From contig CAZNOG010000020.1 of assembly GCA_964574635.1 (NCBI GenBank), forward strand, positions 1 to 38,557: a stretch of 38,557 bases of DNA, given 5' to 3'. This document shows, in pieces, positions 16,576 through 25,477 of the stretch. The DNA is from CAZNOG01 sp964574635. GTDB lineage: Bacteria; Bacteroidota; Bacteroidia; Flavobacteriales_D; Cryomorphaceae. The position numbers were made by a program, and so were the translations under genes. Under the pieces are notes generated by a model. That model had not been told where the DNA came from. It worked only from the letters and a program-made list of their open reading frames with translations, and did no database searches. How positions within the stretch are numbered: the first letter of the stretch is position 1; every line of letters begins with the position of its first letter.

Positions 16576-17316
16576 ATGAACATATTAGTCGGAATCAGCA
16601 AAGCTCCTGATACCACCACCAAAATCAAGTTCACCGAAAACGATACGCGCTTCGATGAATCGGGCGTGCAGTTTATCGTCAATCCATACGACGAATGGTA
16701 CGCCTTGGTGCGAGGTCTGGAACTCAAGGAAAAAAGCGGTGGGACGGTGACGACCATCACCGTCGGAGGTGCCGATCACGATTCAATCATCCGCAAGGCG
16801 CTGGCCATCGGAGCCGACAACGCCGTGCGCATCGACACGGATCCGACCGACGCGTACGCGGTGGCCGCCCAAATCGCGGCCTATGCCAAAGACAAAAACT
16901 ACGACCTCATCCTCGTGGGCAAGGAAACCATCAACTACAACGGTTCCCAAGTGGGCGGGATGATCGCCGAATTGCTCGACATGCCCTACGCCTCAGTAGT
17001 AAGCAAACTCGACGTCGACGGTTCCACCGCCACCCTGGAGCGCGACATCCAAGGCGGTGTGGAAGTATTGGAAGGCGATCTGCCCCTGGTGGTGAGCTGC
17101 GCCAAAGGAATGGCGGAACAGCGCATCCCCAACATGCGAGGCATCATGGCCGCGCGTACCAAGCCACTGGAAGTGGTACAACCCGCCGATGTGGCCACGC
17201 TTACCGAAGTGGTGGGATACAGCCTGCCACCTGAGAAGGGCTCGGTGAAAATGATCGATCCGGACAACATGGACGAGTTGGTCAACTTGCTCCACAACGA
17301 AGCCAAAGCAATTTAA
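16576..17316 (+). CDS. etfB: Electron transfer flavoprotein beta subunit
   Basis: Beta subunit of the soluble ETF heterodimer that takes electrons from acyl-CoA and other dehydrogenases and passes them toward the quinone pool. The 246-residue protein starts MNILVGISKAPDTTTKIKF and has the family Rossmann-like core (VNPYDEWYALVRGLELKE, LILVGKETINYNGSQVGGMIAELL) and the C-terminal arm that wraps around the alpha subunit (MRGIMAARTKPLEVV). It is followed by etfA after 23 nt, so the two form an operon. No dehydrogenase or ETF:quinone oxidoreductase gene is adjacent. Confidence 0.95.
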   Translation: MNILVGISKAPDTTTKIKFTENDTRFDESGVQFIVNPYDEWYALVRGLELKEKSGGTVTTITVGGADHDSIIRKALAIGADNAVRIDTDPTDAYAVAAQIAAYAKDKNYDLILVGKETINYNGSQVGGMIAELLDMPYASVVSKLDVDGSTATLERDIQGGVEVLEGDLPLVVSCAKGMAEQRIPNMRGIMAARTKPLEVVQPADVATLTEVVGYSLPPEKGSVKMIDPDNMDELVNLLHNEAKAI

Positions 17317-17339
17317 GAACACAGGAAAAAATCAGCGAT

Positions 17340-18308
17340 ATGTCAGTCATCGTATTTGCGGACGCCCCCGAAGGGAAAATCGCCAAAGCGGCGTATGAAG
17401 CCATCACCTACGGCAAAAAAATCGCCGAACAAATATCCTCCGACGTCACCGTGGTGACCTACGGGGAAGTCGACCAAACCGAATTGGGTAACCTCGGCAC
17501 CTACGGGGCCTCCAAGGTACTCGTCGACAAAAACGTGAAAACCGACAACGACCAAACGCTCACGGCCCTCGTGGTCAAAGCCGTTGAAAAGGAAAACGCC
17601 AAAGTGGTGGTCTTCTCCTTCGATCCCGTGGGCAAAGCCATCGCCCCTCGGGTGTCGGCGCGATTGGGCGCAGGATTGGTGGCGGGCACCACGGAATTGC
17701 CCAAATTCGAGGGCGACGCCCTCACCGTAAAAAAGAACGTGTTTTCCGGAAAAGCCCACGCCGTATATAAAGTGACTACCCCGGTGAAAATCCTCTCCGT
17801 ACTGCCGAACAGCATGAAACCCGAAGAGGTGTCGGGTACGGCCACCGTCGAGGAATTCGCTCCCGACATCGCGGCGGGCAAGCTCAAGGTGAAGGAGACC
17901 AAAATGGTGGGCGGGGAAGGCATCCCCTTGCCGGAAGCTTCGAGAGTGGTTTCGGGTGGCCGCGGACTCAAAGGTCCCGAAAACTGGGGCTTGGTGGAAG
18001 ACCTCGCCAAGGAACTCGGTGCGGCCACGGCTTGCTCCCGACCGGTTGCCGACATGGGCTGGCGACCGCACCACGAGCACGTGGGACAAACGGGAATCGC
18101 CATCCGCCCCGACTTGTACATCGCCATCGGCATTTCGGGTGCCATCCAGCACCTGGCCGGCGTCAACAACAGCAAGACCATCGTCGTCATCAATACCGAT
18201 CCGGAAGCTCCTTTCTTCAAGGCCGCCGATTACGGAGTGGTGGGCGACGCTTTTGAAGTGGTGCCCAAACTCACCGAGGCTTTGAAACGCTTTCATTCAC
18301 AAAACTGA
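17340..18308 (+). CDS. etfA: Electron transfer flavoprotein alpha subunit
   Basis: FAD-binding partner of etfB. The 322-residue protein has an N-terminal ETF fold (VIVFADAPEGKIAKAAYEA). Its C-terminal FAD domain carries the signature SRVVSGGRGLKGPENW, SRPVADMGWRPHHEHVGQTG and YIAIGISGAIQHLAGVNNSK, where Arg, His and Ser/Asn residues contact the flavin. Length and motifs are normal. It is cotranscribed with etfB and followed by a weak terminator-like hairpin before the DUF151 gene. Confidence 0.95.
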   Translation: MSVIVFADAPEGKIAKAAYEAITYGKKIAEQISSDVTVVTYGEVDQTELGNLGTYGASKVLVDKNVKTDNDQTLTALVVKAVEKENAKVVVFSFDPVGKAIAPRVSARLGAGLVAGTTELPKFEGDALTVKKNVFSGKAHAVYKVTTPVKILSVLPNSMKPEEVSGTATVEEFAPDIAAGKLKVKETKMVGGEGIPLPEASRVVSGGRGLKGPENWGLVEDLAKELGAATACSRPVADMGWRPHHEHVGQTGIAIRPDLYIAIGISGAIQHLAGVNNSKTIVVINTDPEAPFFKAADYGVVGDAFEVVPKLTEALKRFHSQN

Positions 18309-18324
18309 AGCCCGCGTTGACGGG

Positions 18325-18355
18325 AAACCAATCCTTTGCGGAGGAAATTGGTTTT
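18325..18355 (+). terminator. Possible terminator after etfBA
   Basis: An imperfect stem (18325-18335 with 18342-18354, one bulged base) is followed by a short TTTTC on the plus strand. The U-tract is short, so this is a weak call. Confidence 0.4.
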
Positions 18356-18378
18356 CACGATTTGCAAAACTACCTTTG
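18348..18378 (+). promoter_or_regulatory. Predicted promoter of the DUF151 gene
   Basis: TTG (18348-18350), 20 bases and TACCTTTG (18371-18378) fit the Bacteroidota pattern. The start would be near 18385, about 22 nt before the ATG at 18407. It overlaps the etfA terminator-like stem. Confidence 0.55.
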
Positions 18379-18406
18379 CAAATAACCAAAGTCGGCTTCT
18401 TGCTGC

Positions 18407-19006
18407 ATGGATAAAATCGAACTGAAAGTCGTCGGGCTGTCTTACAGCCAAACACAGACAGGTGCATACGCGTTGATCCTCAAAGAGGACCAGGGAAACC
18501 GTCGTCTCCCCATTATCATCGGCGGTGCCGAGGCCCAGGCCATCGCCATCCCATTGGAGAAGATGACACCCAGCCGGCCCCTGACCCACGATTTGCTGAA
18601 AAGTTTTCTCGACAGCTTCGACATCGTGGTGGAGGAGGTGGTGATCTACAACTTGGTGGAAGGCATATTTTTCGCGAAAATCATCTGCGAACGCAGCGGC
18701 GAACGTCTCGAAATCGACGCCCGATCCAGCGATGCCGTGGCTTTGGCGTTGCGCTGCGAAGTGCCGATATTCACCCACGACTTCATATTGAGCTCGGCGG
18801 GCATCATCATCGACGAGGAGAGCGAATCGGAGAATGACGACTCGGATACCGATGCAGACTTCAGCATGGAAGACATCTCTTCAGATTCGGAAGAATCCAA
18901 AACCATCGCCGATTTGAAAAGGCAACTCGAATCGGCCTTGGCCAAGGAAGAATACGAGAAAGCTTCCAAAATCCGCGACGAAATCAATCGACGGAAGAAA
19001 AAATAA
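18407..19006 (+). CDS. Bifunctional nuclease family protein (DUF151) with UVR motif
   Basis: The 199-residue protein has the DUF151/BFN domain at about 1-130 (VVGLSYSQTQTGAYALIL, LPIIIGGAEAQAIAI, EIDARSSDAVALALR), found in plant and bacterial proteins with reported nuclease activity. An acidic Ser/Asp/Glu-rich linker (about 140-165) leads to a C-terminal UVR-like helix pair (IADLKRQLESALAKEEYEKASKIRDEI, split by position), resembling the UvrB/UvrC interaction motif. This domain pair is common in Bacteroidota. A role in DNA repair or turnover is suggested by the domains but is not established. The next gene begins 9 nt downstream. Confidence 0.88.
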   Translation: MDKIELKVVGLSYSQTQTGAYALILKEDQGNRRLPIIIGGAEAQAIAIPLEKMTPSRPLTHDLLKSFLDSFDIVVEEVVIYNLVEGIFFAKIICERSGERLEIDARSSDAVALALRCEVPIFTHDFILSSAGIIIDEESESENDDSDTDADFSMEDISSDSEESKTIADLKRQLESALAKEEYEKASKIRDEINRRKKK

Positions 19007-19015
19007 AGCCGCAAA

Positions 19016-20404
19016 ATGGGGGGTACACGGGCCGCACTGCTTCTGGCAGCAATTCTGATTCCTTCACTGGCGGGTGCCCAAGAGACCTCCAAAGTCGTGG
19101 TCGAAACCGACGTTTCCCTCATGGGCGTCCTGCGGGGATTGCTGGGCGTAGCCACGCTGCTGGCCCTGGGCTGGCTCTTCAGCGAAAAACGAAAAGCCAT
19201 TCCGTGGAGCTTGGTCTTCAAGGGGCTGATTCTGCAAATGGTGCTGGCCCTGCTGATTCTGAAAGTGCCCTTCGCCAGTCAGGTGTTCGATTTCTTAAGC
19301 CGCGCGTTCGTGCGCGTGATCTCCTTCACCGATTTCGGTTCGGATTTTTTGTTCCGCAGCTTCACCGACGGTGAGGTGCAACCCGCACTGGTCAATTTCG
19401 CCTTCCGCGTTCTGCCCACCATCGTGTTCTTTTCCGCGCTCACGGCGCTTTTGTACTACCTCAACGTTCTGCAAAAGGTGGTATACGCCTTCGCGTGGGT
19501 GATGCGCCGCACCCTGCGTCTGTCGGGCGCCGAGAGCCTCGCCGCCGCGGGAAACATTTTCATGGGTCAGACCGAATCGCCCCTGCTCATACGGCCCTAC
19601 CTCAACCGCATGACCCGCAGCGAAATGATGTGCCTGATGTCCGGCGGAATGGCCACCATCGCCGGGGGCGTGCTCGCGGCTTACATCGGTTTTTTGGGGG
19701 GTGACAGCGACGCGGAAAGACTCGTTTTCGCCAAACACCTCCTCACCGCCTCCATCATGTCGGCGCCGGCGGCGGTGGTCGCCGCCAAGATGCTGGTGCC
19801 CGAGCAGGAAGAGTTCGACAGAACCATGCAGCTCGACCACGGGAAGACAGGCAAAAACGCGCTCGAAGCCATCGCAAACGGAACGAGCGACGGACTGAAA
19901 CTCGCGGTAAACGTGGCCGCCATGCTGCTGGTTTTCATCGCCTTCATATACATGGCCAATTACATCTTGGGTGACTGGATAGGCGGATTCACCGGACTCA
20001 ACAAAATAATCGCCGAGCACACCGTCTACGACAAATTGACGCTGGAATTCATCGCCGGATACTTGTGCGCACCGCTGGCTTGGCTCATGGGCGTGCCGAG
20101 CGAAGACGCCGTACTGGTGGGGCAGCTGCTGGGCGAGAAAACCATTTTGAACGAATTCTACGCCTACGTGACCTTGGGCGAAATCAAAGAATCGGGTCGG
20201 TTCGTCCATTCCAAGTCCACCATCATGGCGACTTACGTTCTTTGCGGATTCGCCAACTTCGCGAGCATCGGCATCCAGATCGGCGGCATCGGCGCGCTGG
20301 TGCCCAACCGCAAAGGGCTGCTGTCCGAACTGGGAGTAAAAGCCCTCATCGGCGGTACGTTGGCCTCGCTTTTTACGGCGGTATTGGTGGGTATGCTCCT
20401 TTGA
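19016..20404 (+). CDS. nupC: Concentrative nucleoside transporter (NupC/CNT family)
   Basis: Inner-membrane nucleoside symporter, 462 residues with about ten hydrophobic segments. The family signatures are MGQTESPLLIRPYL, the SGGMATIAGGVLAAYIGFLG segment, and LLGEKTILNEFYAYV, matching the CNT motif GxKxxxNEFxAY. The N-terminus (about 1-21, ending AGAQ) looks like a signal peptide, as seen in many Bacteroidota members. It may be coupled to the upstream DUF151 gene (9-nt gap). It lies before thyA and folA, forming a loose nucleotide-metabolism neighbourhood. Confidence 0.92.
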   Translation: MGGTRAALLLAAILIPSLAGAQETSKVVVETDVSLMGVLRGLLGVATLLALGWLFSEKRKAIPWSLVFKGLILQMVLALLILKVPFASQVFDFLSRAFVRVISFTDFGSDFLFRSFTDGEVQPALVNFAFRVLPTIVFFSALTALLYYLNVLQKVVYAFAWVMRRTLRLSGAESLAAAGNIFMGQTESPLLIRPYLNRMTRSEMMCLMSGGMATIAGGVLAAYIGFLGGDSDAERLVFAKHLLTASIMSAPAAVVAAKMLVPEQEEFDRTMQLDHGKTGKNALEAIANGTSDGLKLAVNVAAMLLVFIAFIYMANYILGDWIGGFTGLNKIIAEHTVYDKLTLEFIAGYLCAPLAWLMGVPSEDAVLVGQLLGEKTILNEFYAYVTLGEIKESGRFVHSKSTIMATYVLCGFANFASIGIQIGGIGALVPNRKGLLSELGVKALIGGTLASLFTAVLVGMLL

Positions 20405-20481
20405 GAATTTGTGGGCGAGGCTCACACGGGTCACGACCGGAATATTCGAAAATCCGCCTTCCACACGGAAGACGCCCGAAA

Positions 20482-20514
20482 AAAGCCACACCCACAAAAA
20501 CCCAAAAACCCCTG
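20482..20514 (-). repeat. Intergenic repeat copy B (GGGTTTTTGTGGGTG element)
   Basis: On the minus strand this reads GCAGGGGTTTTTGGG directly followed by TTTTTGTGGGTGTGGC. The GCAGGG-nn-TTTTGGGTTTTTGTGGGTG core matches copy A at 33338-33371 almost base for base, and copy C at 27236-27271 is a more diverged relative. All three lie between genes. Confidence 0.55.
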
Positions 20515-20535
20515 CCCGTCACGCATGCAAAATTA

Positions 20536-20566
20536 TTTGTGTTTGCCCCTTATGCTAGTAACTTTG
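20536..20566 (+). promoter_or_regulatory. Predicted promoter of thyA
   Basis: TTTG (20536-20539), exactly 19 bases, and TAACTTTG (20559-20566) are a perfect match to the Bacteroidota primary-sigma promoter. The start would be near 20573, giving a leader of about 65 nt before thyA. This is the clearest promoter in the window. Confidence 0.75.
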
Positions 20567-20638
20567 CAGGTACCGCGATTCGCTCGCACGGCATCGGCGC
20601 CACGGGGGCCGGAACCCGCATAAATCAAACAATCCGAC

Positions 20639-21433
20639 ATGAAGGCATACCTCTCTCTGCTACGGCACATCATGGAAAACGGCGTGGACAAGCCTGACCG
20701 CACCGGCACCGGAATTCGCAGCGTTTTCGGCCATCAAATGCGCTTCGACCTGCGGGAAGGTTTTCCGCTGGTGACCACGAAGGAAGTGCACCTGAAGAGC
20801 ATCATCCACGAATTGCTGTGGTTTTTGGCGGGCGACACCAACATCGCCTACCTGAAGGAGAACAAAGTGCGCATCTGGGACGAATGGGCCGACGAAAACG
20901 GCGATTTGGGCCCCGTGTACGGCTACCAGTGGCGGAGCTGGCCCGACCCCAAAGGGGGCAAAGTGGACCAAATCTCCAAGCTGGTGCGCGGAATAAAGGA
21001 AAATCCCTACAGTCGACGCCACATCGTGAGCGCCTGGAATCCGGCCCAAGTCGATGAAATGGCCCTGCCGCCCTGCCATACGCTGTTTCAATTTTACGTG
21101 GCCGAGGGCCGGTTGAGCTGCCAGCTCTATCAGCGCAGCGCCGATACCTTTTTGGGCGTGCCCTTCAACATCGCGTCGTACGCGCTGCTGACCATGATGG
21201 TGGCCCAAGTGTGCGATTTGGAACCGGGCGATTTCGTGCACACCTTCGGCGACGCTCACGTGTACTCCAACCACTTCGAACAAGTGAAGGAACAACTTTC
21301 GCGAACGCCCGGAAAGCTGCCCACCATGCACATCGACCCCGAGGTGCGCGACATTTTTTCCTTCCGCTACGAGGATTTCGAGCTCCGCGATTACCATCCC
21401 CAACCTCGCATCAAGGCACCCGTGGCCGTTTAA
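20639..21433 (+). CDS. thyA: Thymidylate synthase
   Basis: Makes dTMP from dUMP with methylene-tetrahydrofolate. At 264 residues it equals the Escherichia coli enzyme in length. The catalytic Cys146 is in LPPCHTLFQFYV, the phosphate-binding Arg is in DRTGTGIRSVFG (about 21), and the folate/dUMP residues are in QRSADTFLGVPFNIASYALL and DAHVYSNHFEQV. The C-terminus ends in PVAV as usual. folA follows after 46 nt, the common thyA-folA pairing in which the reductase recycles dihydrofolate formed by thymidylate synthase. Confidence 0.97.
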   Translation: MKAYLSLLRHIMENGVDKPDRTGTGIRSVFGHQMRFDLREGFPLVTTKEVHLKSIIHELLWFLAGDTNIAYLKENKVRIWDEWADENGDLGPVYGYQWRSWPDPKGGKVDQISKLVRGIKENPYSRRHIVSAWNPAQVDEMALPPCHTLFQFYVAEGRLSCQLYQRSADTFLGVPFNIASYALLTMMVAQVCDLEPGDFVHTFGDAHVYSNHFEQVKEQLSRTPGKLPTMHIDPEVRDIFSFRYEDFELRDYHPQPRIKAPVAV

Positions 21434-21479
21434 CCCGGGCCGCGAACACCTTGGAACTTTGTAGAATCACCTGCTTGTC

Positions 21480-21989
21480 ATGACCGTTTACATCATTGCC
21501 GCCGTGGCCGAAAACCGAGTGATCGGAAAAAACAACGATTTGGTGTGGAGCCTGCCCGACGACATGCGGCACTTCAAGGAGAAAACCTCCGGCAAAACCG
21601 TGATCACCGGCAGGAAAAATTACGAATCCCTGCCCGAGAAATTCCGCCCCTTGCCCAAGCGCCGCAACATCGTGGTTACACGAAACGCCGACTACGACGC
21701 ACAGGGCGCCGAGGTGGCCCACAGCTTGGAAGAAGCCCTGGAAATGGCGCGTGAAGACGAGGAAGTGTACATCATCGGCGGAGGGCAATTGTACGAGCAA
21801 GCGCTGGAGGCCGATCTGGTGGACGTGATGCACATCACGAGGGTGCACGCCGAAGTGGAAGGCGACACCTACTTTCCGGATTGGGAAGCCGGTGGAAAAG
21901 AGTGGACACTCGTGTTTCAACTCGGGCATCCAAAAGATGACAAGCACCCCTACGCCTTCACGTTCGAAACCCATTTCAGGAAGCGGTAA
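21480..21989 (+). CDS. folA: Dihydrofolate reductase
   Basis: NADPH-dependent reduction of dihydrofolate, restoring the cofactor oxidised by thymidylate synthase. The 169-residue protein has IIAAVAENRVIGKNNDLVWSLPDDMRHFKEKT (in two adjacent segments) with the substrate-binding acidic residue, the NADPH-binding TVITGRKNYESLP, and the C-terminal EVYIIGGGQLYEQAL. Length is normal. It lies 46 nt after thyA and is probably cotranscribed. Confidence 0.96.
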   Translation: MTVYIIAAVAENRVIGKNNDLVWSLPDDMRHFKEKTSGKTVITGRKNYESLPEKFRPLPKRRNIVVTRNADYDAQGAEVAHSLEEALEMAREDEEVYIIGGGQLYEQALEADLVDVMHITRVHAEVEGDTYFPDWEAGGKEWTLVFQLGHPKDDKHPYAFTFETHFRKR

Positions 21990-21995
21990 TCTTTC

Positions 21996-22019
21996 GGCAT
22001 TTTTAACAAATGCCCGATT
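21996..22019 (+). terminator. Possible terminator after folA
   Basis: A 7-bp stem GGCATTT/AAATGCC (21996-22002 with 22008-22014, 5-nt loop) begins 7 nt past the stop and is followed by CCGATTTT. The U-tract is interrupted, so confidence is moderate. Confidence 0.45.
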
Positions 22020-22179
22020 TTCGCAGGGATGTCGGCTTGGTTTTTGCTGTATTACGGCGTAGAATCGTGAACCGCCGAAGATGCACAACTCACTGACACT
22101 CGAGGCGTAACCTTATAAACACCCCGTCGTTGGTAAAAGTAATTGTGCTTATTTGGATAATTTTCCGTTTCTTTAAGCC

Positions 22180-22764
22180 GTGAAACAAAGCATCAGACAT
22201 ACGTCGTTTTTCGTACTCATCACACTGATGTTGGTGTCGGCGGGATTGCTGGCATTCAACCAGTGGACGGGCGACGTGGAAAGGAAGTTGGCTACTTTGC
22301 GCTTCCAACCCGACGTGGAATTCAATTCGGAAACGGTGATCGACACCGTGGGCCTGTTCGAAAATCCCTGTTATTCTTACTGCTCCGAAAAATCGGAAGA
22401 AGGCGACGGGGAGTGCGTGGATCGGCTCACCAAAACCATTTTGACGGTCGAGACCAACGGCCGCGACGTGCACCGGTTCACCGCCGAGGATTTGAAAAAA
22501 ATGGAGCCCAACACCTCCCTTAACATGATGTTGGAGTCGTACACCGTATCGCGGAAAAAAGATAAAAAAGGCACCAAGTACTATGTCACCGTCGAATCTT
22601 TCGACGCCATTTTGGAAAAGACTCCCGACAACGACTACTTGTTGAGGGAAAACGCCAAGGAAGGCCAGGTATTCCGCGCGAAAGACATCGTGGAAATGCT
22701 GGACAGAACCTGCGCGCGTGACCGCTTGGAAGACCTGATCCGCAGCGGGGAGCGACCGCTCTGA
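22180..22764 (+). CDS. Hypothetical membrane-anchored protein
   Basis: Not recognised. The 194-residue protein would start with GTG at 22180 (MKQSIRHTSFFVLITLMLV) and has one N-terminal membrane helix at about 9-26, so the remainder is probably periplasmic. The body is charged, contains a Cys-rich patch CYSYCSEKSEEGDGEC (about 64-79) and another Cys near 182, and is predicted to be mostly alpha/beta without repeats. Codon use resembles its neighbours. It stands alone between folA and the PIG-L gene; no function can be inferred. Confidence 0.72.
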   Translation: MKQSIRHTSFFVLITLMLVSAGLLAFNQWTGDVERKLATLRFQPDVEFNSETVIDTVGLFENPCYSYCSEKSEEGDGECVDRLTKTILTVETNGRDVHRFTAEDLKKMEPNTSLNMMLESYTVSRKKDKKGTKYYVTVESFDAILEKTPDNDYLLRENAKEGQVFRAKDIVEMLDRTCARDRLEDLIRSGERPL

Positions 22765-22863
22765 TCCACCCATTCTTTATCGCACCACCGGCCCGGGGGA
22801 TTTCCCAAATCCACCTCGGTCGATTCGGTTATATTTGTGGCCTTATTGCCCTAATCCGACGAT

Positions 22864-25350
22864 ATGAACCGAATACTTGCGTTCTGTTTCCTGATTATCC
22901 CCTCCTTCCTGTTCGCGCAATTTCCGCCGGCAGAAACCTCCGCCCACCTCTACAAAGACCTTTTAAAAGCCAACAACACGGCTCGGGTGCTCTATTTGGC
23001 GGCCCACCCGGACGATGAAAACACGCGGTTGATATCCTACTTCGAAAACGGACGCCACGTGCGCACGGCCTACTTGTCGCTGAATCGGGGAGCGGGAGGA
23101 CAGAATCTTATCGGAACGGAAATCGGACCAGCCATCGGCGTTCTGCGCACTCATGAACTTTTGAAGGCGAGAGCCATCGACGGAGGCGAACAATTCTTTA
23201 CCCGCGCGGTGGATTTCGGATACTCCAAGACAGCCGATGAAACCTTCGACAAATGGGGCAAGGAAACCATCCTCAGAGACGTGGTGCGCACCATCCGATT
23301 GTTTCAACCTCACGTGATCATCACGCGCTTTCCCACCGAAAGTTACGGAGGCCACGGTCACCACATCGCCAGCGCCATTCTGGCTGAGGAAGCCTTTGAC
23401 CTCGCCGCCGATCCGAACGCATTTCCCGAACAACTGGACGTGCTGGAACCCTGGCAAACCACCCGACTCTATTACAACGCCAGCACGTGGTGGAATCCCA
23501 AAATCGCGGAACTCGCCGAAACTTCCGAAGACTACGTCAGCATGGACGTAGGCGGCTACGAGCATCTTCTCGGAGAAAGCTATTCCCAAATTGCCGCGCG
23601 TAGCCGAAGCAGCCACTCCAGCCAAGGATTCGGTGCGGATTACCCCTACGGCAAAGCCATGGAGTACCTGCGCTACGAAAAAGGCGACAAGGTGCCCAAG
23701 GGGGAAGACATCCTCGTGGGCATTGACCAAGGATGGGAGAAAACTTCGGTGCCCCAAGTGGGCGAAATTCTCGAAAAAGCCATCGCCGATTTCGATTTTC
23801 GCAACCCGGAAAAAACGGTGCCGGCGGTGATCGAAGTGCTGAAATTGCTCCGAAGCGCGGAGCCCGACCCCTTGATTTCGTACAAAACGGAAGAGTTTGA
23901 ACGCCTGTTGTTGAAGCTCGCCGCGGTGGACGTTCACTATTACGCGAACAAACCCAAAACCATTCCTTCGGATACCTTGGCCACCAGACTGATGGTCAGC
24001 GCACCGACGGCGGTAGAGGTGAAGGTGTTGGAAGTGAACGGCAAAAGCCTCGGCGCGGACGGGGTGGTGGTCGGTGACAACCCATATTCCGCGGATCTCG
24101 TGGAAATCATCGACGAGAACAGCCCTTACGACAATCCCTACTGGTTGAGTGAAATCGGCGGCTACCTCTACAAAATCGACGACCCAAGCTTATTGGATCG
24201 ACCCGTAAATCGCCCCTCCATCGCGGCGGAGGTGAAATTATCGGTCGGTGGATATGAAGTGCATCACCGCAGTGCGGCGCAGTACAAAACGGTAGATCCC
24301 ACGCGAGGCGTCGTCTATACGCCGGTGTACATCGTGCCCCCGATCACGTACAATTTTTCCGAGGCCGTGGTGATTTCCCCCGCCGGAAGCGACCAAACCA
24401 CCGAGCTGATCGCCACCGCCCACGCCGACGACGTGAGCGGATCCATCGAACTTCAAGTTCCCCGAGGGTGGAAAGCCGAACCCTCGGCGTTTCGGTTCGA
24501 CTTCGAAGATCGGGGCGCCAAGGAAGTGGTGCGCATCCGGATTTCCCGCTCGAATGACGCGGAATCCGGGCAAATGCGTTTGAAGGCGGAAAATGGGGAG
24601 GCACCCTTGTCGATGACGGAGATCACGCACAGCCACATCCCCGCGCAAATCCTGCTGCAACCCGCCGAAATCGCCTTGTCGGCCATTGATCTCAATCGGG
24701 GCGAAGTCCAAAAAATCGGGTACATCGAAGGCCCCGGCGATGACGTTGCGAAATACCTGCGCACCGCGGGCTACGACGTGCACATCGTATCGGAAGCGGA
24801 GTTCACCGCCGGCATCGCCCCCGACGATTACGACGCCATCGTCACCGGCATCCGGGCATTCAACACCCGTGACGAACTTGTGCTGGCAAACGACAAATTG
24901 AACGAATACGTGAAGGGCGGAGGAACGTGGATCGTGCAGTACCTCACCACCGCCGGATTAAAGACCGATCGCGTCGGGCCCTATCCCTTTACCGTTTCCC
25001 GGGAACGCGTCACGGACGAAAACTCCGAAGTGCGGTTTCTCGCACCCAACCACCCCGCACTTCGAAGCCCAAACATTCTGACACCGAAGGATTTCGAAGG
25101 ATGGGTGCAAGAGCGGGGATTGTACTTCGCGGTAGATTGGGATCCGGCCTTCACCGCCGTGCTCGGCTGGAACGACCCCGGTGAGCCCTCACGCGACGGG
25201 GGATTAATCGTCGCTCCGTACGGCAAAGGGCACTTCGTTTACACCGGCATTTCATTTTTCAGGGAATTGCCCGCCGGCGTACCCGGCGCCTACCGATTGA
25301 TGGCGAACATCCTGTCCCTGTCCAAAACGGCATCGGAACACCATGACTGA
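22864..25350 (+). CDS. Secreted PIG-L (LmbE-like) family deacetylase with large C-terminal region
   Basis: 828 residues with a signal peptide (about 1-18, FCFLIIPSFLFA). The PIG-L deacetylase domain follows at about 40-260: the zinc motif AHPDDE (47-52), a conserved NRGAGGQN segment (74-81) and GGHGHH (162-167) with further zinc ligands. Such enzymes remove acetyl groups from N-acetylglucosamine-type substrates. Residues 350-600 are beta-rich, and 600-828 resembles a glutamine-amidotransferase/ThuA-like fold (YDAIVTGIRAFNTRDELV, GGTWIVQY). The substrate is unknown. Its stop overlaps the start of a 44-residue membrane protein, itself overlapping a solute symporter, suggesting a glycan-derived substrate processed outside the membrane and then imported. 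A TATATTTG -7 box lies at 22830-22837. Confidence 0.9.
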   Translation: MNRILAFCFLIIPSFLFAQFPPAETSAHLYKDLLKANNTARVLYLAAHPDDENTRLISYFENGRHVRTAYLSLNRGAGGQNLIGTEIGPAIGVLRTHELLKARAIDGGEQFFTRAVDFGYSKTADETFDKWGKETILRDVVRTIRLFQPHVIITRFPTESYGGHGHHIASAILAEEAFDLAADPNAFPEQLDVLEPWQTTRLYYNASTWWNPKIAELAETSEDYVSMDVGGYEHLLGESYSQIAARSRSSHSSQGFGADYPYGKAMEYLRYEKGDKVPKGEDILVGIDQGWEKTSVPQVGEILEKAIADFDFRNPEKTVPAVIEVLKLLRSAEPDPLISYKTEEFERLLLKLAAVDVHYYANKPKTIPSDTLATRLMVSAPTAVEVKVLEVNGKSLGADGVVVGDNPYSADLVEIIDENSPYDNPYWLSEIGGYLYKIDDPSLLDRPVNRPSIAAEVKLSVGGYEVHHRSAAQYKTVDPTRGVVYTPVYIVPPITYNFSEAVVISPAGSDQTTELIATAHADDVSGSIELQVPRGWKAEPSAFRFDFEDRGAKEVVRIRISRSNDAESGQMRLKAENGEAPLSMTEITHSHIPAQILLQPAEIALSAIDLNRGEVQKIGYIEGPGDDVAKYLRTAGYDVHIVSEAEFTAGIAPDDYDAIVTGIRAFNTRDELVLANDKLNEYVKGGGTWIVQYLTTAGLKTDRVGPYPFTVSRERVTDENSEVRFLAPNHPALRSPNILTPKDFEGWVQERGLYFAVDWDPAFTAVLGWNDPGEPSRDGGLIVAPYGKGHFVYTGISFFRELPAGVPGAYRLMANILSLSKTASEHHD

Positions 25351-25477
25351 TTCCAAGCCCACACCTGAAGAAAATTCCTTCTCGCCGCGCTACTGGCGGA
25401 ATGTGTACCTGATCGTACTGGGTTTTCTGGCGTTCTTCTGTTTGTTTATGTACCTCTTTACCGTGTATACCTCATGA
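25343..25477 (+). CDS. 44-residue single-pass membrane protein coupled to symporter gene
   Basis: A short gene starting ATGACTGATTCC, overlapping the stop of the PIG-L gene (8 nt) and itself ending in ATGA, where its TGA overlaps the symporter ATG. The product has a charged, Pro-rich cytoplasmic-like start (TDSKPTPEENSFSPRYWRN) and one hydrophobic helix (about 22-42, VYLIVLGFLAFFCLFMYLF). The double overlap, matching codon use and a complete helix argue for a real gene. It may be a small accessory subunit of the sodium:solute symporter; this is inference. Confidence 0.75.
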   Translation: MTDSKPTPEENSFSPRYWRNVYLIVLGFLAFFCLFMYLFTVYTS

